Source of the DNA: Mangrovimicrobium sp033283385
GTDB lineage: Bacteria > Pseudomonadota > Gammaproteobacteria > Pseudomonadales > Halieaceae
Length of the DNA stretch: 64,000 nt
NCBI GenBank assembly: GCA_033283385.1
Contig: JAWMQQ010000002.1
Span: 124,001 to 188,000 of the forward strand
Reading direction: 5' to 3'
Positions 1 to 8,175 of this stretch are shown in pieces. The notes under the pieces were generated by a model that was not told where the DNA came from, ran no database searches, and worked only from the letters and a program-made list of their open reading frames with translations. Each line of letters starts with the position of its first letter. The stretch's first letter is position 1. The translations under genes and the position numbers were made by a program.

Positions 1-427
1 CCGCGAACAGCGTCACCGCCGCCAGCGGCTCGACGATGAAGATATGCGGCGGCACCGGCACATCGACAAACCCGGTGGGCCGGCTGGCGGCGATCACCGC
101 GCCGGCGATGCCGAGCACCACCATCACCGCCGCCAGCACGGCGCCGCAGATTCCCAGTTTGCGGTGCAGGTCGATACGCCCGCTGTTGACCAGGCCAGCC
201 TGCAGCAACAGCAGCCCGAACCAGGCGGCGAAGAACGCGCCGTGAAAGTAGAAAAACGGTTCCGCCGGCGAGTGCGCCGCGGCGTAGTCGCCGAACCAGG
301 CGCGGAAGAAAAAGGTGCGTCCGAAGCCGACGACGACCGCGGCCAGGATGGCCGCGGTCATGGTGGTAAAGAAGATTCGCTCTGCCTGCGGGTTGTACGC
401 CCTGGCGCTCGCTCTCGCTATAGCCAA
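1..427 (-). CDS. Conserved hypothetical integral membrane protein (partial, 3' end outside window)
   Basis: I read this from the reverse strand as an open frame that runs off the left edge. A TTG start at 427 is preceded by a GGGGGA ribosome-binding site with a 6-nt spacer. No ATG start with a good site is available further in without losing the first hydrophobic segment. The visible 142 residues hold three hydrophobic stretches, at about 18-37, 57-77 and 91-115. The conserved-looking block HGAFFAAWFGLLLLQAGLV is followed by GRIDLHRKLG. I know this pattern only from uncharacterised proteobacterial inner-membrane proteins, so no function is assigned. The gene is tandem to and downstream of the methyltransferase gene, with about 90 bases between them. 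Confidence 0.6.
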   Translation of the reverse strand, partial: MAIARASARAYNPQAERIFFTTMTAAILAAVVVGFGRTFFFRAWFGDYAAAHSPAEPFFYFHGAFFAAWFGLLLLQAGLVNSGRIDLHRKLGICGAVLAAVMVVLGIAGAVIAASRPTGFVDVPVPPHIFIVEPLAAVTLFA

Positions 428-516
428 GATAAATCCCCCGTCGTTGTTATCGGCCGGGCGCTGCGCCCGGCCGTTTTCTGTGACGACAGTATAGACTGCG
501 AACGCCCGCGCGCGGC

Positions 517-1461
517 TCAGCCGCAACAGGCGGCGGCGATGCGCTCCACGTGGCGGTGGTCGGTGCCGCAGCAGCCGCCGACGACCTGCAGCCCCGGCAG
601 CAGTTGCCGCAGATGCCGGTATTCCTCGCCGAACTCCTGCGGGTTGCCGTCGTCCAGCGTCTCGGCGGCGTCCAGTTCCGCGTGGCTGCAGCGCGAGGCG
701 TTGCCGCGCACACCGCGAATGCGGCCCGGCCAGCCTGCGCCGCCCGCTTCCAGCACGCTGCTGAAGTGCGAGGGGTGGGCGCAGTTGATCATGTAGTACG
801 CCGGGTAGCCGCCGGTCAGCGCGTCCACCCGGTCGATGGCGTCACCCAGCGCATCGCCGCTGGGCAGGCGGCCGTCGGTTTCCACCGTGAACGAGAGCAC
901 TACCGGCAGTCCCGCCGCCTGCGCCGCCAGCGCGATACCCTCGGCCTCGGCGATGTAGTTGAGCGTGAAGGCGCTGACCATGTCGACGCCGGCCTCGGCA
1001 AAGGCCGCCACCTGTTCGCCGTGGTAGTCCCGAGCCTGCTCCGCGCTCATCTGTCCTTCCACCCGATAGCCGTCGCCGCGCGGGCCGATATTGCCGCTGA
1101 CCAGCAGCGGTGACAGGTCGCTGTACTGCGCGGCGAGCTCGCGCAACAGGGTCACCGCGTCGATGTTGGCGCCGCGGATATCCTGTGGCGAGTAGCCCAT
1201 GCGTTCGCCCCAGTCGCGGCTGGCGCGCCAGGTCGGTGTCTCCAGCAGGAAGCCGCTGCCGTACTGCCTGGCCAGCTCGAGGTAGCGGAGGTAGTAGTCG
1301 ACCAGCGCCTGCCGGCCCCACCCGGTGGAGAGCAGGTCGAAGGAGGCGAAGTGCGGCAGGTCGATGCCGTGGTTGAAAATCAGGTCGGTTTCCAGCCCGC
1401 CGTCGGTGAGGATGAGGCCGGTCTCCAGTTGAGCGAGTATGTGTTCGGTTTTAGTATGCAT
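517..1461 (-). CDS. Homocysteine S-methyltransferase family protein
   Basis: The predicted 314-residue TIM-barrel enzyme probably transfers a methyl group from S-methylmethionine or a related donor to a thiol such as homocysteine, in the cytoplasm. The family's zinc-binding cysteines are visible: a Cys in INCAHP in the middle of the C-terminal half and the Cys pair in VVGGCCGT near the C-terminus. The N-terminus has LTDGGLET, typical of the family. I chose the ATG at 1461 because AAGGA lies just upstream and the product then starts where relatives do; a longer frame to 1497 adds a tail with no family likeness. The gene is divergent from a TetR regulator with a palindrome between them. The true donor and acceptor cannot be told from sequence. 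Confidence 0.85.
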   Translation of the reverse strand: MHTKTEHILAQLETGLILTDGGLETDLIFNHGIDLPHFASFDLLSTGWGRQALVDYYLRYLELARQYGSGFLLETPTWRASRDWGERMGYSPQDIRGANIDAVTLLRELAAQYSDLSPLLVSGNIGPRGDGYRVEGQMSAEQARDYHGEQVAAFAEAGVDMVSAFTLNYIAEAEGIALAAQAAGLPVVLSFTVETDGRLPSGDALGDAIDRVDALTGGYPAYYMINCAHPSHFSSVLEAGGAGWPGRIRGVRGNASRCSHAELDAAETLDDGNPQEFGEEYRHLRQLLPGLQVVGGCCGTDHRHVERIAAACCG

Positions 1462-1653
1462 TGTCCTTGAACTCCTGTTGTTGGCGTGAAATCCCATTCA
1501 CGTGCGGTGTGGAAATTCTCGGATTTTGCCCCGGATGTATCCAGTGGACCGCAGGTGCTTTTCTGCAGGACATTGTTTTTTGCGAGGTAAAACAAAAGCT
1601 TAAGGAAAGGACTGGAGGAATCTGCCGCGGCGGGCCCGCTTTTATCGGGCAAA

Positions 1654-1672
1654 ACTGTACCTGCGGTACAGT
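1654..1672. promoter_or_regulatory. 19-bp palindrome, likely TetR operator
   Basis: A perfect inverted repeat, ACTGTACC-TGC-GGTACAGT, has 8-bp arms and a 3-bp centre. It sits 35 nt upstream of the TetR-family start codon and in the region divergent from the methyltransferase gene. Size, symmetry and position fit an autoregulatory TetR-family operator that could also control the divergent gene. The assignment to this regulator is inference. Confidence 0.6.
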
Positions 1673-1707
1673 AGAAGTTGCGGCACAGCGAGGGAGCGGG
1701 CGGCAAA

Positions 1708-2343
1708 ATGACCAGGCGCGGCGAAGACCGGCGCGAGAAAATTCTCGATGTGGCCGAGGCGAGCATCCTGCAAAAGGGCTTCTCGGCGACCTCCATCGAG
1801 GAGATTCTCGACCGGGCGCATATCACCAAGGGCGGTTTTTTCTATCACTTCTCCGGCAAGATCGAGCTGGCGCGCGCGCTGGTGGAGCGCTACCTGCACG
1901 CCGACATGGTGTTTTTCGATTCACTGGAAGCGCGCGCCTGCGAGCTCACCGACGACCCCCTGCAGCAGATGCTGCTGTTCATCAACCTGCTCGCCGAGGC
2001 GATGGAGAACCTGGAGGACGTGCACCCGGGCTGCCTGGTGGCGTCGTTCACCTACGAGAGCCAGCTGCTCGACGACGGGATCCGGGACATGATGGCCACC
2101 GGCACGCAGCAGTGGCGCGAGAAGTTCGGCGGCATGCTGGCGCGCATCGAGGCTCCCGACCCGGCGCAGCCGGTGGATATCGACGCGGCGGCGGACATGC
2201 TCAGCGCGATCATCGAGGGCGGGATCATCCTGTCGCGGGTGTTCGAGGACAAGACCCTGCTGGTGCAGCAACTCAAGCAGTACCGCAATTACATCAAGCT
2301 GCTCTACGCGCCGCCGGGCAACGCCCTGGGTGCCGGCGCCTAG
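1708..2343 (+). CDS. TetR/AcrR family transcriptional regulator
   Basis: The 211-residue protein has an N-terminal helix-turn-helix at about residues 8-55. The typical TetR segment includes ATSIEEILDRAHITKGGFFYHF, where the recognition helix ends in the YHF signature. The C-terminal half is a helical ligand-binding/dimer domain with no recognisable ligand class. An AGGGAG site lies 11 nt before the ATG at 1708; an ATG at 1678 would add ten residues and lacks a site. A 19-bp palindrome upstream is the likely operator. Its stop codon overlaps that of the convergent oxyR gene in the shared palindrome CTAG. Confidence 0.85.
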   Translation: MTRRGEDRREKILDVAEASILQKGFSATSIEEILDRAHITKGGFFYHFSGKIELARALVERYLHADMVFFDSLEARACELTDDPLQQMLLFINLLAEAMENLEDVHPGCLVASFTYESQLLDDGIRDMMATGTQQWREKFGGMLARIEAPDPAQPVDIDAAADMLSAIIEGGIILSRVFEDKTLLVQQLKQYRNYIKLLYAPPGNALGAGA

Positions 2344-3236
2344 ATCTGCGCCTGCAACTGGCCGCGGAACAGCTTGATCAGCGCCTCGATATTCGCCACG
2401 CCCGGGTAGTTGGGGCGCACCACGAAGGCCAGCTGCCGGTGCGGCCCCGGCTCCGCCAGCGGTACAGCCACCAGTTTCGGGTTGCCCTCGATCAGCGGTT
2501 GCAGGGCGATTCCCGGCACCAGCGTCGACCCCATGCCCGCCGCCACCAGCTGGATCAGCGTGGCCAGGCTGGTGGCACTGAGCCGGTGGCTGCTGAGGTC
2601 CTCGAGGTGACAGGCGGCCACCGCGTGCTCCTTCAGGCAGTGGCCGTCCTTGAGCAGCATCAGGTGCGAGTCGCGCAACTCGTCCGTGGTGATGCGCTTG
2701 GCGGCGGCCAGCGGATCGTCGGCGTTGGTCACCCAGAACAGGTCCTCCTCCCAGAAGCTGAAGGTCAGCAGGCCCTCGCAGTCGAAGGGCAGGGCGAGTA
2801 TTGCGGTGTCCAGCGCGCCCCGGCGCAACAGGTCCAGCAGTTCCAGGGACTGGTCCTCGGTAAAGTCCAGTTGCAGTGCGGGGTAGTTTTTCTGCAGGGC
2901 CGGCAGCACCCGCGGCAGCAGGTAGGGGCCGATGGTGGGAATCACGCCCAGCGTCAGTGGCGTGCTCAGCGGCTCGCGCTGCGCCTCGGCGAGTTTTTGC
3001 AGGTCTTCCACCTGCAGCGCGATCTCCCGTCCCCGCCGCAGCACCTGGGCGCCCAGCGGCGTGACCAGCACCTTGCGGTTATCGCGCTCGAAAATCTGGA
3101 AACCGAGCTGTTTTTCCAGTTCCGCCAGCGCCGTGGAGAGGGCGGACTGGGAGATGTGGCATTCCTCCGCGGCCTTCTTGAAGTGCAGGGTTCGCTCAAC
3201 CGCCAGCGCGTAGTGAATCTGTTTTAGTGAAATCAT
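2340..3236 (-). CDS. oxyR: OxyR hydrogen-peroxide-sensing LysR-type regulator
   Basis: A 298-residue LysR-type protein: the winged helix-turn-helix lies at about residues 1-60 (HFKKAAEECHISQSALS) and the co-inducer domain at about 90-295. The OxyR redox switch is present. KDGHCLKEHAVAAC gives Cys200 and Cys209, nine apart like the Cys199/Cys208 pair of E. coli OxyR that forms a disulfide on peroxide exposure. Classical targets, ahpC and ahpF, lie downstream in this window and share promoter elements. The gene is divergent from the diguanylate cyclase gene and convergent with the TetR gene. The two conserved cysteines make OxyR much more likely than another LysR regulator. Confidence 0.92.
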   Translation of the reverse strand: MISLKQIHYALAVERTLHFKKAAEECHISQSALSTALAELEKQLGFQIFERDNRKVLVTPLGAQVLRRGREIALQVEDLQKLAEAQREPLSTPLTLGVIPTIGPYLLPRVLPALQKNYPALQLDFTEDQSLELLDLLRRGALDTAILALPFDCEGLLTFSFWEEDLFWVTNADDPLAAAKRITTDELRDSHLMLLKDGHCLKEHAVAACHLEDLSSHRLSATSLATLIQLVAAGMGSTLVPGIALQPLIEGNPKLVAVPLAEPGPHRQLAFVVRPNYPGVANIEALIKLFRGQLQAQI

Positions 3237-3400
3237 CGACCTGCATCACGTTTCGGCGCTTGCCAGCGACCGGAGAAATGGGAACCATATGATCATTATT
3301 CGCTGTTTGCAAAAGCAGCGCTACTTCCGGAATGATCGGGGCTGTCGCAGCGTGGTATAGCGCCGGCTGTGCAGGCTCCCGAATTGGCTGGGTTGACGCC

Positions 3401-5578
3401 ATGACTAGGTTTGGCCGTACCACTGGCAGCGCCGCACGCGGGCTGTGCTGGGCGTTGCTGGTTTGCTGCTGCTGGCAGTTCGCCGCCGCGCCCGCGTGGT
3501 CGGCCGAGGCCGAGTCGCAGGCGCAGGATGGCCAGCTGGACCTGCGCGCCTGGGACGTCACCGGCGACGGTCCGGTCCCGCTGTCGGGGCAGTGGGATTT
3601 TTACTGGCAGCAGTTGCTGCGGCCCGGCGAGTTCGCCGGCGCCGCGCCGCAGGAAGTGCCGGTACCCGCCTACTGGACCTCCTATCCCGGCGGCTTGCCT
3701 GCCGAGGGTTATGCCACCTACCACCTGAAAGTGAAGCTGCCGCAGTACAGCCGGCCGCTGGCGATCTATAGCGCCGGGGAGGGCTCCGCCTACGCGCTGT
3801 GGGTCAACGGCCGCTACCTCGGCGGTGTCGGCGTCGTCGGCAGCGATGCGCAAAGCACCGAGCCGGCGCGGCACCGGCGCACGTTCTTCCTGGAAGATAC
3901 CGGCGATACGCTGGATATCGTCGTGCAGGTCGCCAATTTCAACCACCGCAAGGCGGGCTTCCGCAACCCGCTGGTGCTCGGCGACGCGGAGCAGTTGCAC
4001 AAGAACCAGCGCATGGCCTGGGTCATCGATGCCTTCGTGCTCGGCATGATCCTGGTCTTCGCCCTGCATTACCTGATGCTCTACCTGTTCCACCAGGCGG
4101 ATAAATCGGCCCTGTATTTCAGCCTGCTGAGCCTGGCCGTGGCGGTGCGCGCCAGCCTCGCCAGCGAGGGCCTGCTGCTGTGGCTGGTCCCGGACGCCGC
4201 CTGGGGCTGGATGCTGCGGCTGGAGTATTTCTCCGTATTCTTCACGCCTGTGCTGTTCTTCGGCTTCATGCGCGCGCTGTATCCGCGCGAATTCCCCCGC
4301 TGGCTGATGCGGGCGCTGCTGGCGATGGGGGTCGGGTTTTCCCTGGTGACAGCGGGGTCCAGTACGCTGTTCGCCAGCCAGCTGATCCCCGTATTCGAGA
4401 TCGTCTACTTTCTCAGCCTGTTCACGCTGGGTTGCTGCCTGGCGCTGGTAGTCATCCGCCGGCGCGAGTACTGGCCCTATGTCGTGACCGCGTCGGTGCT
4501 GGTGGCCGGGCTCAACGTGCTCGAGGCGATGCATCTCACCGGTTACCTGCGCACCGGCAGCCTGAGTCATGTCGGCTTCCTCGCCTTCCTGCTGGTGCAG
4601 TCGCTGATGCTGTCCGTGCGCAGTGCAGACAAGGACAAGCGCCTGGCACAACTCTCCGGCGACCTGGAGGAGCGCAACCTCAGCCTGCAGCAGAGCGAGC
4701 GCAAGTTCCGCGCGCTGTTCGAGGATTCGCAGGACGTGATCTTCATCGTGAACCTGGAAGGGCGCCTGCTCGACGTGAACCCCGCCTGCGAGGCGATGCT
4801 GGGTTACACGCCCGAGGAATTGCTGTTGATCGAGCTCGACGAGATCGGCGAGCGCTCGGAGCGACGGCGCCTGTTCGAGGAAGTTGCGACCACCGGCTCC
4901 ACGCTGGACTTTCGCACTACCCTGATCCACCGCGACGGCTACCGCGTGCCGGTCACCATCTCCGCTACCCGGCGCCTTGACGAGCGCGGCCAGCACATCG
5001 GCTTCCAGGGGTATATACGCAACCTCAGCGATCGCGTGGAAGCGCAGGAACAGCGCCAGCGCGCCGAGCGGCTGGAGCAGCTGGCCGCGCTGGACCCGCT
5101 CACGCGCTCCTTCAACCGCCGCTATTTCCAGCAGGCCGGCACCCGGGAGATCGCCCGCGCGGAGCGACAGGGCAGCCCGCTCTCGCTGATCCTGTTCGAT
5201 ATCGACCACTTCAAGTCGATCAACGACCGCTTCGGACACGTCACCGGCGACAAGGTGCTGATCGCCATCGCCCGCCTGGTGAACAGCAAGATTCGCGGCG
5301 GCGACGTGCTGGCCCGCTACGGCGGCGAGGAGTTCGTCATCATGTTGCCGGATACCCAGCTGGACCAGGCTTTACAGCGCGCCGAGCAGCTGCGCGGGCT
5401 GATTGAGATGGTGGCGACAGAGACCCTGTCCGGTGAGCGTGTGGGGGTGACCGTCAGCCTCGGCGTCGCCCAGTGGCAGGCCGGGGAAACCCTGACCGAC
5501 CTGCTGGAGCGGGCCGATCGCGCCCTCTACGGCGCCAAGGAGGCGGGCCGCAACATGGCGCAGGTGGCCGACGCCTGA
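3401..5578 (+). CDS. Diguanylate cyclase with 7TMR-DISM sensor, PAS and GGDEF domains
   Basis: A 725-residue inner-membrane signalling protein predicted to make cyclic di-GMP. In order: a signal peptide (ends near AAAPAWSA), a periplasmic 7TMR-DISM extracellular domain to about residue 200, about seven membrane helices at 205-410, a short coiled coil, a PAS domain at about 435-545, and a GGDEF domain at about 560-725. The active site reads GGEEF (641-645). An inhibitory I-site RxxD (RGGD) lies five residues before it, so product feedback is likely. I prefer the ATG at 3401 because it begins a clean signal peptide; an ATG at 3332 is possible and neither has a strong ribosome-binding site. Divergent from oxyR; the periplasmic ligand is unknown. 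Confidence 0.88.
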   Translation: MTRFGRTTGSAARGLCWALLVCCCWQFAAAPAWSAEAESQAQDGQLDLRAWDVTGDGPVPLSGQWDFYWQQLLRPGEFAGAAPQEVPVPAYWTSYPGGLPAEGYATYHLKVKLPQYSRPLAIYSAGEGSAYALWVNGRYLGGVGVVGSDAQSTEPARHRRTFFLEDTGDTLDIVVQVANFNHRKAGFRNPLVLGDAEQLHKNQRMAWVIDAFVLGMILVFALHYLMLYLFHQADKSALYFSLLSLAVAVRASLASEGLLLWLVPDAAWGWMLRLEYFSVFFTPVLFFGFMRALYPREFPRWLMRALLAMGVGFSLVTAGSSTLFASQLIPVFEIVYFLSLFTLGCCLALVVIRRREYWPYVVTASVLVAGLNVLEAMHLTGYLRTGSLSHVGFLAFLLVQSLMLSVRSADKDKRLAQLSGDLEERNLSLQQSERKFRALFEDSQDVIFIVNLEGRLLDVNPACEAMLGYTPEELLLIELDEIGERSERRRLFEEVATTGSTLDFRTTLIHRDGYRVPVTISATRRLDERGQHIGFQGYIRNLSDRVEAQEQRQRAERLEQLAALDPLTRSFNRRYFQQAGTREIARAERQGSPLSLILFDIDHFKSINDRFGHVTGDKVLIAIARLVNSKIRGGDVLARYGGEEFVIMLPDTQLDQALQRAEQLRGLIEMVATETLSGERVGVTVSLGVAQWQAGETLTDLLERADRALYGAKEAGRNMAQVADA

Positions 5579-5611
5579 ACCCCGTGCCGCAGTTCAATTC
5601 ATTTTCTGGAT

Positions 5612-5662
5612 CGTTAGTATTTAATTAAACGGTTTTTCAGAACGAGGCTGCATCCCTATTCT
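5612..5662 (+). promoter_or_regulatory. ahpC promoter with elements shared with ahpF
   Basis: The order CGTTA, 17 nt, TTTTCAGAAC, then TATTCT is seen here. TTTTCA and TATTCT are 17 nt apart, as for -35 and -10 boxes. The same blocks at the same distances lie upstream of ahpF. The CGTTA-containing AT-rich stretch upstream of the -35 is where OxyR would be expected to bind, but I do not see a full textbook OxyR site. The ahpC start codon is 63 nt beyond the -10. Confidence 0.5.
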
Positions 5663-5725
5663 ATCCCTGTCCGCCGCAAACAGTGGCAACTGATGACTGA
5701 ATCAAGACTGACAGGAGATACCCAG

Positions 5726-6289
5726 ATGGCCCTTATCAACACCCAGATCAAACCTTTCAAGGCGACCGCGTTCAAGGCGGGCGAGTTCATTGAGGTTTCC
5801 GACGCCGACCTGAAAGGCAAGTGGTCGGTATTCTTCTTCTACCCCGCCGACTTCACTTTCGTCTGCCCCACCGAGCTGGGCGACCTGGCGGATCACTACG
5901 AGGAATTCACCAAGCGCGGCGTGGAGATCTACTCCGTGTCCACCGACACGCACTTCACCCACAAGGCGTGGCACGACTCTTCCGAGACCATCGGCAAGAT
6001 CCAGTACACCATGATCGGCGACCCCACCGGCGAGATCACCCGCAACTTCGAGGTGATGCGCGAGGGCCAGGGCCTGGCTGACCGCGGCACCTTCATCGTC
6101 GACCCGGAAGGCGTCATCCAGGCGATGGAAGTCACCGCCGAAGGCATCGGCCGCGACGCGCAGAACCTGCTGAACAAAGTGAAGGCTGCCCAGTACGTGG
6201 CCTCCCACCCGGGTGAAGTCTGCCCGGCGGCCTGGAAAGAAGGCGAGGCCACCCTGGCGCCGTCGCTGGACCTGGTCGGCAAGATTTAA
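5726..6289 (+). CDS. ahpC: Alkyl hydroperoxide reductase subunit C (typical 2-Cys peroxiredoxin)
   Basis: This 187-residue cytoplasmic peroxidase reduces hydrogen peroxide, organic hydroperoxides and peroxynitrite. The peroxidatic cysteine is Cys47 in DFTFVCPTEL and the resolving cysteine is Cys166 in GEVCPAAW, as in enterobacterial AhpC, whose length it matches. AhpF, encoded 3.5 kb downstream, is the expected reductant. The ATG at 5726 has an AGGAGA site 9 nt upstream; an in-frame upstream ATG at 5693 would add a tail not found in the family. Likely OxyR-activated from the promoter just upstream, and it ends in a strong terminator. Confidence 0.96.
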   Translation: MALINTQIKPFKATAFKAGEFIEVSDADLKGKWSVFFFYPADFTFVCPTELGDLADHYEEFTKRGVEIYSVSTDTHFTHKAWHDSSETIGKIQYTMIGDPTGEITRNFEVMREGQGLADRGTFIVDPEGVIQAMEVTAEGIGRDAQNLLNKVKAAQYVASHPGEVCPAAWKEGEATLAPSLDLVGKI

Positions 6290-6313
6290 TCCGGGAAACT
6301 CCTACCCCCGCCT

Positions 6314-6345
6314 GGCCTCGCGATTCGTCGCGGGGCCTTTTTTTT
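6314..6345 (+). terminator. Rho-independent terminator of ahpC
   Basis: A 10-bp stem (GGCCTCGCGA paired with TCGCGGGGCC, one G-U pair) closes a TTCG tetraloop and is followed by eight T residues. It begins 25 nt after the ahpC stop codon. Confidence 0.9.
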
Positions 6346-6350
6346 GCACC

Positions 6351-6390
6351 GTAGGAGCCTGCTACGCCCGAGCGCGGACCGAGGCGATCG
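6351..6390 (+). repeat. Single degenerate REP element
   Basis: The sequence starts GTAGGAGCCTGCTACGC, the same head as the REP units near 9.4, 11.3 and 30.6 kb. The second arm is degraded and interrupted, ending in GGCGATCGC. It lies between the ahpC terminator and the end of the dioxygenase gene. Confidence 0.6.
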
Positions 6391-6409
6391 CGCGCCTCTC
6401 CCGGTCAGC

Positions 6410-7342
6410 TCAGGAAGCCGCTGCGGCAGTGGGCGCCTCGAACCGGCCCAGGCCGTAGTCGCCGCGGATGGTGGTGCGGTGAACGACCCGCTCCACGCCG
6501 GGAGGGCAGCCGCATGCGGAGTGCAGCATGCGGTGGTTGTCCCAGATCAGCATGTCCGTGGGCTTCCACTGGTGATAGTAGGGGCGGATTACACGCATGG
6601 CCTCGTCCCAGACCTCGGCGAGCAACTCGAAGGCCGCTGCGGATTCGTCCCCCTCGATACCCTGCACACCGTAGGGGCACATGTGGAAGACATTCTCGCC
6701 TGTCTCGCGCTGCCAGAGGGCGGGATGGATCGAGCGCGGCAGGCTCTTGGCCAGGGCCTCGAAGTCTTCGTCGTGGGGCTTGATCTGGCGGAAGTTCCGC
6801 GGCAGCCCGAACTTCTGTTCGGTGTAGCGCAGGTCCAGGTTGTAGAGCACGTTGAGGCCGGCGGCCTTCTCGCGGATGGCCGGGTCCATGTCGTTGAATA
6901 TCTGGATGCCGTCGGCGAAGCCGGTGTTGCCGCCTTTTCCCGCGATCTTTACCGAGCGCAACACACCGGCGTAGTTGAGTTCGTCATTGTAGGCATGGTC
7001 GAAATGCCAGGGCTGCCAGGTAACCAGCGGCTCGCCGTCGATCTCGACGATGCAGGCGCCCTCCTTGGCGGTAATTTCGATGACGCCCGGCAGCCTGTCC
7101 CGGTCGGCGCGGTCCACGGTGGCGACGGGGTGCTCCTTCAGTTCGCCAAAGACGGTGCTGATCTGCACCTGCATTTCGCTGGACGGTTCCACATCCTCGA
7201 ACAGGATAAGGCCCTTGCCGCGGAAGGTGTCTCTTAGCTGTTGGCGCACGTCGGCATCCAGCAGGGTATCTCGCGTTACGCCGCGAATGCGGACGCCGAA
7301 GGGCAGGTCGTCGCGCAGTTCGGTGATGGTGAGGGAAGTCAT
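6410..7342 (-). CDS. TauD/TfdA family Fe(II)/2-oxoglutarate-dependent dioxygenase
   Basis: A 310-residue cytoplasmic enzyme of the family that hydroxylates small substrates (taurine, phenoxyacetates, alkyl sulfates and others) using 2-oxoglutarate and O2. The iron-binding facial triad is visible as His113 and Asp115 in WHFDHAY and His274 in RMLHSA. Arg289 in HRTTIRGDY is the expected 2-oxoglutarate-carboxylate binder. Length is normal for the family. The gene is divergent from an IclR regulator, with about 75 bases holding inverted repeats between them, so IclR control is plausible. The substrate is not predictable from the sequence. Confidence 0.88.
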   Translation of the reverse strand: MTSLTITELRDDLPFGVRIRGVTRDTLLDADVRQQLRDTFRGKGLILFEDVEPSSEMQVQISTVFGELKEHPVATVDRADRDRLPGVIEITAKEGACIVEIDGEPLVTWQPWHFDHAYNDELNYAGVLRSVKIAGKGGNTGFADGIQIFNDMDPAIREKAAGLNVLYNLDLRYTEQKFGLPRNFRQIKPHDEDFEALAKSLPRSIHPALWQRETGENVFHMCPYGVQGIEGDESAAAFELLAEVWDEAMRVIRPYYHQWKPTDMLIWDNHRMLHSACGCPPGVERVVHRTTIRGDYGLGRFEAPTAAAAS

Positions 7343-7376
7343 GGGCTCTCCGCGCAGGTCTGATTATTGAAGAATG

Positions 7377-7389
7377 GTCACATAGTGAC
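7377..7389. promoter_or_regulatory. Inverted repeat in the dioxygenase/IclR divergent promoter
   Basis: GTCAC-ATA-GTGAC is a perfect palindrome. It sits in an AT-rich stretch that also carries GTGA...TCAC (7385-7403) and TATAAT-like sequence. IclR-family operators are typically such short palindromes between divergent genes. Ownership by the adjacent IclR protein is inference. Confidence 0.45.
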
Positions 7390-7417
7390 TATTATATAAT
7401 CACAATGTAATTATAGA

Positions 7418-8134
7418 ATGGGTGCCATGGCTGTCAAGCGTAACCAGAGTGTGCTGCGGGCGCTGCGCGTGCTCGACCTGATTGCCGAGCACCAGCCTGT
7501 GAGCGTCAGCGCGCTGGCGGAGCAGTTGGATGAGGACAGGAGCGCCGTCAACCGGATGGTGGTGACCCTTGCCGACGCCGGCTGGATCCGGGTAGCGCCC
7601 GATGCGGGGAAGCAGTGGGAGTTGACTGCGCACCTGTTCTCGATCGCGAACCTGCCCCGGAGCGACGACGAGTTGCGGCGCCGGGCGCGAAATGTGCTCG
7701 ACAGGCTCTGCGACGAGTTCGGTGAAACCGTGTTTCTCGCAGTTCCGGCGCATCGGGGGTTGGTCGTGCTCGATGTGGCCCAGAGCAGGCATGCGTTGCG
7801 CATGGTGCCGCGGGTCGGCGAGCCGATCTCGCCGGCGAGGAGTTCCACAGGGCGCGCGGTGCTCGCCTTCCTGGATGAAGAGCAGCAGCGCCAGTTGCTT
7901 GGGAGACCCCCGGGCGCGCCGGAAAAGGCCGAATACGCAGAAGTGCGCGGCCGGGGTTTTGCGACCAGCGTGGATGACATCATGCAGGGCGCGGCCAATG
8001 TCGCGGCGCCGGTGTTCGATGCGCGGGGCCGGGTCATCGCCGCGATCGCTCTCTCCGGGCCCACCGGCCGCCTGGACGCCGACCGGCTGAACCAGGCGGG
8101 AGAGGTACTGGCCCGGCTGGCGAAATCCGTTTGA
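7418..8134 (+). CDS. IclR family transcriptional regulator
   Basis: A 238-residue regulator: an N-terminal winged helix-turn-helix at about 8-70 (QSVLRALRVLDLIAEHQPVS) and a C-terminal IclR effector-binding domain. That domain includes SSTGRAVLAF and AAPVFDARGRVIAAIALSGP, both characteristic of the family. Two ATGs, at 7418 and 7427, are possible and neither has a good ribosome-binding site. It is divergent from the dioxygenase gene and first in a likely three-gene operon with the deazaflavin-type reductase and EthD genes. It probably controls degradation of an unidentified small organic acid or aromatic compound. Confidence 0.88.
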   Translation: MGAMAVKRNQSVLRALRVLDLIAEHQPVSVSALAEQLDEDRSAVNRMVVTLADAGWIRVAPDAGKQWELTAHLFSIANLPRSDDELRRRARNVLDRLCDEFGETVFLAVPAHRGLVVLDVAQSRHALRMVPRVGEPISPARSSTGRAVLAFLDEEQQRQLLGRPPGAPEKAEYAEVRGRGFATSVDDIMQGAANVAAPVFDARGRVIAAIALSGPTGRLDADRLNQAGEVLARLAKSV

Positions 8135-8175
8135 TCCGGGCAGGCGCAACTACTTTTGAGTGAGGTACGAGCCAG

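Noticed and set aside
3296..5239. Long minus-strand frame opposite the diguanylate cyclase
   Set aside because: Shadow frame; the plus strand contains the GGEEF and RxxD motifs in frame.
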